Assembly: GCF_003148465.1 (NCBI RefSeq)
Contig: NZ_QGGI01000023.1
Span: 1-35,172 of the forward strand
Reading direction: 5' to 3'
From: Oceanotoga teriensis
Lineage (GTDB): Bacteria > Thermotogota > Thermotogae > Petrotogales > Petrotogaceae
Length of the DNA: 35,172 bases
Under the pieces are notes generated by a model. The model was not told the origin of the DNA, did not search any database, and worked only from the letters and a program-made list of their open reading frames with translations. Below, in pieces: positions 31,085 through 35,172 of this stretch (position 1 is the first letter of the stretch; the number at the start of each line of letters is the position of its first letter). The position numbers and the translations under genes were made by a program.

Positions 31085-32450
31085 CATATTTTTCTACAAC
31101 TCTTATTTTCCAATTTCCAAATTTTAAAAATAAATATGCGAGAACCATTGCCGAAATATTACTTATTATCATAGCAATAAAAATACCTTTAAATCCATAT
31201 ATATCTGCCATAAAAACAACTAAAGGAATTCTTATCACCCAAAGTCTTATCATATCAACTGTCGTTGATTGTACTGTATGACCAGTTCCCCTTAAAGCCC
31301 CCATAAATATAGACATAGTAGCAAAAAAAGGTAAAGAGAATGAAACCATTTTAAAAAATACCTTTCCCATCTCAATAACTTCAGGATCATTTATAAAAAA
31401 CCTTGTAACATATTGACCAAAGAAAAATAATAAAAAAGAAATACTCAAAATTATAGAAAATGTTATAAAAGCTGCTTTTTTAACAGTTTCTTCAGCTTTT
31501 TCAGGCTCATCTGCCCCTATAAATTGTCCACACATAGAAGCTGTTGCGAGTTCCATACCAATAGCAAACATAACAACCATTGAATTTATTCTATTTCCCA
31601 CACCATAAGCACTGACAACAACAGTCCCAAAACTTGAAACAACACCCATTATTATAGTAAAACCTATTGAAGTAATTGACTGGCCAATAGAAGCAGGAAA
31701 TCCTATTTGTAAAACCTTTTTGATGAGTCTAAAATCAGGTTTAAAATATTTAATATCAATTTTAAATCCATATGTTCCTTTTATCAATGTAAACATAAAA
31801 TAACATGCTATTATACTCCTCGCCAAAAAAGTTGCTAAAGCTGCTCCAAGAACACCAAAATCAAAATAAAAAATAAAAATAGGGTCTAAAATAATATTAA
31901 TAATAACGGATAAAAATGTAAATTTTAACGCTATAAAAGAATTTCCCCAGCCTCTATATATTCCAGCAGAAAGCTCCATTAAAAACATGAAAGGCATGGC
32001 TAGAACTATAATATTCATATACTGTACGCTTAAATCAAAAACTTCTTGAGATACTTTCATAATACTTATAATATTTGGAGAGAATAATAAAACTATAAAC
32101 ATTATTACAATTGAAAGAACAACTATAGTTACTATAGTATTTGCAGCAGATTTTTCAGCCATAGTTTTATCTTTCATTCCAGTATATTGCGAAACCATAG
32201 AAGAGCCAGCATGAGAAAAACCGGAAGCCAATGAAATAAATATAAAAATTATGGGCCATGTGATAGTTGGAACAGAAAACTCTATTTTTCCAAGTTTTCC
32301 TAAAAAGAAAGCATCCGTTATATTATAAATCGTTTGTAATATATTAGTTAATATTATTGGCCAAGCAAGCTTAAATAAAACACTTTTTATACTACCTTCA
32401 AAAATATTAATTTTTTGATTTCTTTGTTGAATAATAGTAATCACTCCCAA
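31071..32450 (-). CDS. MATE-family efflux transporter
   Basis: About 455-459 residues with 12 hydrophobic segments in two homologous halves, typical of the NorM/DinF superfamily (LAWPIILTNILQTIYNITDAFFLG at the start; a second such segment after residue 230). It is a cation/drug antiporter in the inner membrane; the substrate is not predictable. The frame opens at TTG 32450, but that TTG lies against the gggagtga site. No ATG follows before conserved sequence begins; GTG 32444 overlaps the site, and an ATT at 32435 has ideal spacing. The start codon is thus unresolved. It ends in the hairpin shared with the comFB-like gene. Confidence 0.87.
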   Translation of the reverse strand: MGVITIIQQRNQKINIFEGSIKSVLFKLAWPIILTNILQTIYNITDAFFLGKLGKIEFSVPTITWPIIFIFISLASGFSHAGSSMVSQYTGMKDKTMAEKSAANTIVTIVVLSIVIMFIVLLFSPNIISIMKVSQEVFDLSVQYMNIIVLAMPFMFLMELSAGIYRGWGNSFIALKFTFLSVIINIILDPIFIFYFDFGVLGAALATFLARSIIACYFMFTLIKGTYGFKIDIKYFKPDFRLIKKVLQIGFPASIGQSITSIGFTIIMGVVSSFGTVVVSAYGVGNRINSMVVMFAIGMELATASMCGQFIGADEPEKAEETVKKAAFITFSIILSISFLLFFFGQYVTRFFINDPEVIEMGKVFFKMVSFSLPFFATMSIFMGALRGTGHTVQSTTVDMIRLWVIRIPLVVFMADIYGFKGIFIAMIISNISAMVLAYLFLKFGNWKIRVVEKYEKID

Positions 32451-32471
32451 AAACAGTTTGTTTACCTAACT

Positions 32472-32480
32472 ATTATATCA
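32472..32480 (-). promoter_or_regulatory. Promoter (extended -10) for the MATE gene
   Basis: TGA-TATAAT (32480-32472) on the minus strand. Transcription would start near 32465, leaving only 15-30 bases of leader before the start codon. Confidence 0.45.
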
Positions 32481-32544
32481 TATTAATCCTAAAAATAAAT
32501 AATATATGTATAATATAAAAAACAAAATAATTAGGAGGGGAAAA

Positions 32545-33528
32545 ATGAAATTTTTATTTGATCATATTTTAACAGACTATTGGAAAGTAAAAATAGAAGA
32601 AATTTCAAATGAATTTAAAAATTTTAATGTAATTAAAAAAGATCCTAATATTCCTTTAAAAGAACAATTAGAAGATATAGATTGTTTAATAGGTGGCTCT
32701 ATAAAGAAAGAAGATTTAATAAAAGCAAAAAATTTAAAAGCTATTTTTGTACCTTTTTCTGGAGTAAACACTTTACCCCTAGAAGATTTAAAAAAATCAA
32801 ATATAATAGTATCTAATTCTAAAGGTAATGGAAAAGTAGTTGCTGAAAGGGCCGTAAGTCTTTTAATGTCATTAACAGGTAAAATAATTGAATATGATGA
32901 AGATCTTAGAAAAAATATATGGCATGGTTTTGCAGCTGGTGAAAACCCAGAGTCTTCTTGGGAAAGTATTATAGAAAAAAAAGTAGGAATATTAGGTGTT
33001 GGAAGCATAGGAAAAAATATAGCCAAATATTTAAAACCTTATGATTGTAAAATAATTGGGTATAAAAAAAATATAGTAGGTCAATCAAAAGATTATGATG
33101 AATATTTTGATATTATAACTAATAACTTTGATTATACAATAAAAAATTCAGATATAATATTCATATCTCTTCCATTAACTGACTCTACAAGAGATTTAAT
33201 AAATAAAGATAATATAATAAAATTCAAAAACAAAATCATCATAAATGTTGGAAGAGGGCCTATAATATCTCAAGAAGCTTTATATATTGGATTAAAAGAA
33301 AATATATTAAAAGGAGCCTGCATAGATGTTTGGTACAATTACCCTGAAAAAAACTCCAATCAATGTATGCCTTTAGATTATCCTATAAATGAATTCAAAA
33401 ACATCATATTATCTCCGCATGTTGGTGGATTTAATGAAAAAGCTTTGAAATTGAGTATAGACTGGTGTGTTGAAAATATAAAAGCTTATTTAAATACTGG
33501 TAAGCCTAAAAACATAGTAAAAATATAA
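32545..33528 (+). CDS. D-isomer-specific 2-hydroxyacid dehydrogenase family protein
   Basis: 327 residues with the NAD-binding motif GVGSIGKN, then NVGRGPIISQEAL (catalytic Arg region) and SPHVGG with the catalytic His. The N-terminal catalytic lobe begins MKFLFDHIL. The family reduces 2-oxoacids such as glyoxylate, hydroxypyruvate or pyruvate; the substrate is unknown. The open frame begins at ATG 32506, but that ATG overlaps a TATAAT box at 32509-32514. The ATG at 32545, preceded by taggagggg, is the real start. It is monocistronic and ends at a hairpin shared with lnt. Confidence 0.86.
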   Translation: MKFLFDHILTDYWKVKIEEISNEFKNFNVIKKDPNIPLKEQLEDIDCLIGGSIKKEDLIKAKNLKAIFVPFSGVNTLPLEDLKKSNIIVSNSKGNGKVVAERAVSLLMSLTGKIIEYDEDLRKNIWHGFAAGENPESSWESIIEKKVGILGVGSIGKNIAKYLKPYDCKIIGYKKNIVGQSKDYDEYFDIITNNFDYTIKNSDIIFISLPLTDSTRDLINKDNIIKFKNKIIINVGRGPIISQEALYIGLKENILKGACIDVWYNYPEKNSNQCMPLDYPINEFKNIILSPHVGGFNEKALKLSIDWCVENIKAYLNTGKPKNIVKI

Positions 33529-33550
33529 AGGGGAAAATTCCCCTTTATAT
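33523..33550. terminator. Bidirectional terminator between the dehydrogenase and lnt
   Basis: A perfect 13-bp stem (33523-33535 with 33538-33550) contains CCCC/GGGG and overlaps both stop codons. The tails are only moderately T-rich. Confidence 0.72.
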
Positions 33551-35020
33551 TATAGCAAATAATAAAGCCAATATAAATAAAATTATTTTTAAAATATTTC
33601 TTATTTTTATATAAATAGTTATATCATCATTTTTAAATACTTCAAAATTATCCATTTTTTCTTCATGTGGTTTATAAAGATCTGTTATTCTTCCGTATTT
33701 ATCAACTTTACCTGTTAACCCCGTATTAGAAACTTGCAAAAATTCTTTTCTATTTTCAACAGCTCTGAATATAATTTGAGAAAAATGTTGTTTTAATGCC
33801 GTATTATTATCAAACCAACCATCATTTGTTATAGAAAGTAAGAATTGAGCACCATTTTTTGTGAGTTCATTTGAAACCTCAGGAAAATAAGTCTCAAAAC
33901 AAATCTGTGTACCTATTTTGGTATTTGACACATCAAAAACATTATATTCCTTACCAGTCTCATAATACCTAATTAAATTAAAAGCATTAAAATTATCAAA
34001 AATAAACTTATATGGCAAAAATTCCGCAAAAGGAACGAGTTTTACTTTATCATAATAATCTGATATATTGCCCTCACTATCGTATAACCATGCTGTATTA
34101 TAATTTTTATCTAAGCTCATTCTTGGATATCCCATAATAACTGGTTTATTTACAGAACTTATATTTACTTTGAGAGCTAAATTTATTTCAGTATCTCTTA
34201 TATCTTCTAAAAATGCCGATTCTGGTAAAATAACCAAATCTGTATCAAACTCTTGTGTTTCTTTTAAAATATCAGAAAACATCATATAACTATTCCATTT
34301 ATTAGAATTATATTTTATATTTTGAGGAACATTCATTTGAATAGCCGTGACTTTAAAAGAATCCTCATCATTAAACATTGGTAAAAATCTTTCAATTGAA
34401 AAATTAACTACATAAATCATACTCAAAATAATTGGAATTTTTATGATCCAATTTCTTGATTTATCAAAAGCAATTAAAGAGTTTATAAAAACTATTATAA
34501 AACTTATACCAAGATACCCAAATATTGAAGCGATTTGTAAAATCCCTATATGATCATAAAGAGCATATCCCAAAGAACCACCAGTAAAAGCAAAATCTCC
34601 AATAGTTTTTAACCCCTCAGCTGCAGTATATGCAAAAGAATAAAATAGAACGAGTGACCAATAGTTTTCTTTTCTATATTTTCTATTATGATACATCTCT
34701 GAAAGAAGCCAAATCAATAAATAAGGTAAAACAAGTAATAAAATCATACCTATAAATCCTATAAAACCAATAAAAGAACTATACCCATTTAAAACTTGAG
34801 GTATATTCTTTGTTAAAACTGGAATTTGCCACCAAAAAGTGGTAAAAAGCATTGAAAAAGAATATATTATGGTATGAAGAAATCTTTCATAAGTTTTTTT
34901 TGAATCGGCCATATTTTTTAAATAAAAAATTAAAGAAAAAAACACTAAAAAAGAAAATAGATTTCCAGGCATAGATAATCCTGTTAATATACCTGATAAT
35001 AATGAAAGTAAATAAGACAT
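33545..35020 (-). CDS. lnt: Apolipoprotein N-acyltransferase
   Basis: 491 residues. The N-terminal half has about six or seven membrane segments. From about 220 a nitrilase-type domain follows with the Glu-Lys-Cys triad visible as LPESAF (Glu), YYDKVKLVPFAEF (Lys) and GTQICFETYFPE (Cys). Lnt adds the third acyl chain to lipoproteins at the periplasmic face of the inner membrane. Its presence supports an envelope with processed lipoproteins. The ATG follows gggaggagg. Confidence 0.92.
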   Translation of the reverse strand: MSYLLSLLSGILTGLSMPGNLFSFLVFFSLIFYLKNMADSKKTYERFLHTIIYSFSMLFTTFWWQIPVLTKNIPQVLNGYSSFIGFIGFIGMILLLVLPYLLIWLLSEMYHNRKYRKENYWSLVLFYSFAYTAAEGLKTIGDFAFTGGSLGYALYDHIGILQIASIFGYLGISFIIVFINSLIAFDKSRNWIIKIPIILSMIYVVNFSIERFLPMFNDEDSFKVTAIQMNVPQNIKYNSNKWNSYMMFSDILKETQEFDTDLVILPESAFLEDIRDTEINLALKVNISSVNKPVIMGYPRMSLDKNYNTAWLYDSEGNISDYYDKVKLVPFAEFLPYKFIFDNFNAFNLIRYYETGKEYNVFDVSNTKIGTQICFETYFPEVSNELTKNGAQFLLSITNDGWFDNNTALKQHFSQIIFRAVENRKEFLQVSNTGLTGKVDKYGRITDLYKPHEEKMDNFEVFKNDDITIYIKIRNILKIILFILALLFAII

Positions 35021-35172
35021 TTTTTCCTCCTCCCTCTATAAAATACGCTTAAGTGAATATTTCATGATAATTCATAAAAATTAAAAAAAACAAAAAAATA
35101 TAAAAGATAATAAATAATGAAAGAAATTTTATTTATTAAAAAATTAATAAACATAAAATATGGTAGTAGTTA
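35021..35172. other. Right-edge intergenic sequence with no recognisable feature
   Basis: AT-rich sequence upstream of lnt. It must carry the lnt promoter, but I see no clear pair of hexamers and no repeat or coding start before the window ends. Confidence 0.5.

Noticed and set aside
32577-33026. 149-codon minus-strand ORF within the dehydrogenase gene
   Set aside because: Antisense to the NAD-binding domain of a well-supported gene, with no ribosome binding site.

Overview
The window is AT-rich, gene-dense bacterial chromosome with strong AGGAGG-type ribosome binding sites and many short operons on both strands. An Lnt homologue argues for a cell envelope that handles lipoproteins. The TM1266-type regulator joined to hydG-hydE-hydF, the TM1821/MjOgg-like 8-oxoguanine glycosylase, RqcH and the general gene mix fit a Thermotogota member, most likely a low-GC Petrotogales relative such as Petrotoga, Geotoga or Oceanotoga. 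That placement is inference from protein character; no database was searched.

Layout. The left edge cuts the start of an IS110-type transposase (minus strand). Then come rqcH (ribosome-associated quality control), a Cof-type HAD phosphatase, a complete potABCD-type polyamine ABC transporter operon, a secreted phospholipase-D-fold protein, and the tldD/pmbA metalloprotease pair. Next is the infC-rpmI-rplT translation operon, with a non-AUG start on infC and an attenuator-like leader, preceded by tRNA-Lys. A minus-strand run follows: phosphoesterase, MFS transporter, membrane protein, ogg, fmdB-like. The next plus-strand run is two small unknown proteins, gatC and yraN, convergent with tRNA-Arg. 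Two flavoprotein oxidoreductases, exonuclease III, a HAD-IB phosphatase and an alpha/beta hydrolase come next.

From 22.7 to 26.8 kb lies a full [FeFe]-hydrogenase H-cluster maturation operon (TM1266-like regulator, hydG, hydE, hydF). Its leader can fold in two mutually exclusive ways, one of them a terminator that also hides the first ribosome binding site. This is the best candidate here for an undescribed regulatory system. No hydrogenase structural gene is in the window. After it come tmRNA (ssrA), a HEAT-repeat protein with recN, a LarE-like PP-loop enzyme with a ComFB-like protein, a MATE exporter, a D-2-hydroxyacid dehydrogenase and lnt.

Recurring themes are unusual starts (TTG, GTG, an AUA on infC) and compact hairpins shared by convergent genes, several of which overlap the stop codons they terminate. 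Two ribosome-rescue systems (RqcH and tmRNA) occur in the window, as do two ribosome-related RNA features (the infC leader and tRNA-Lys). I saw no CRISPR array, prophage, rRNA or toxin-antitoxin module.
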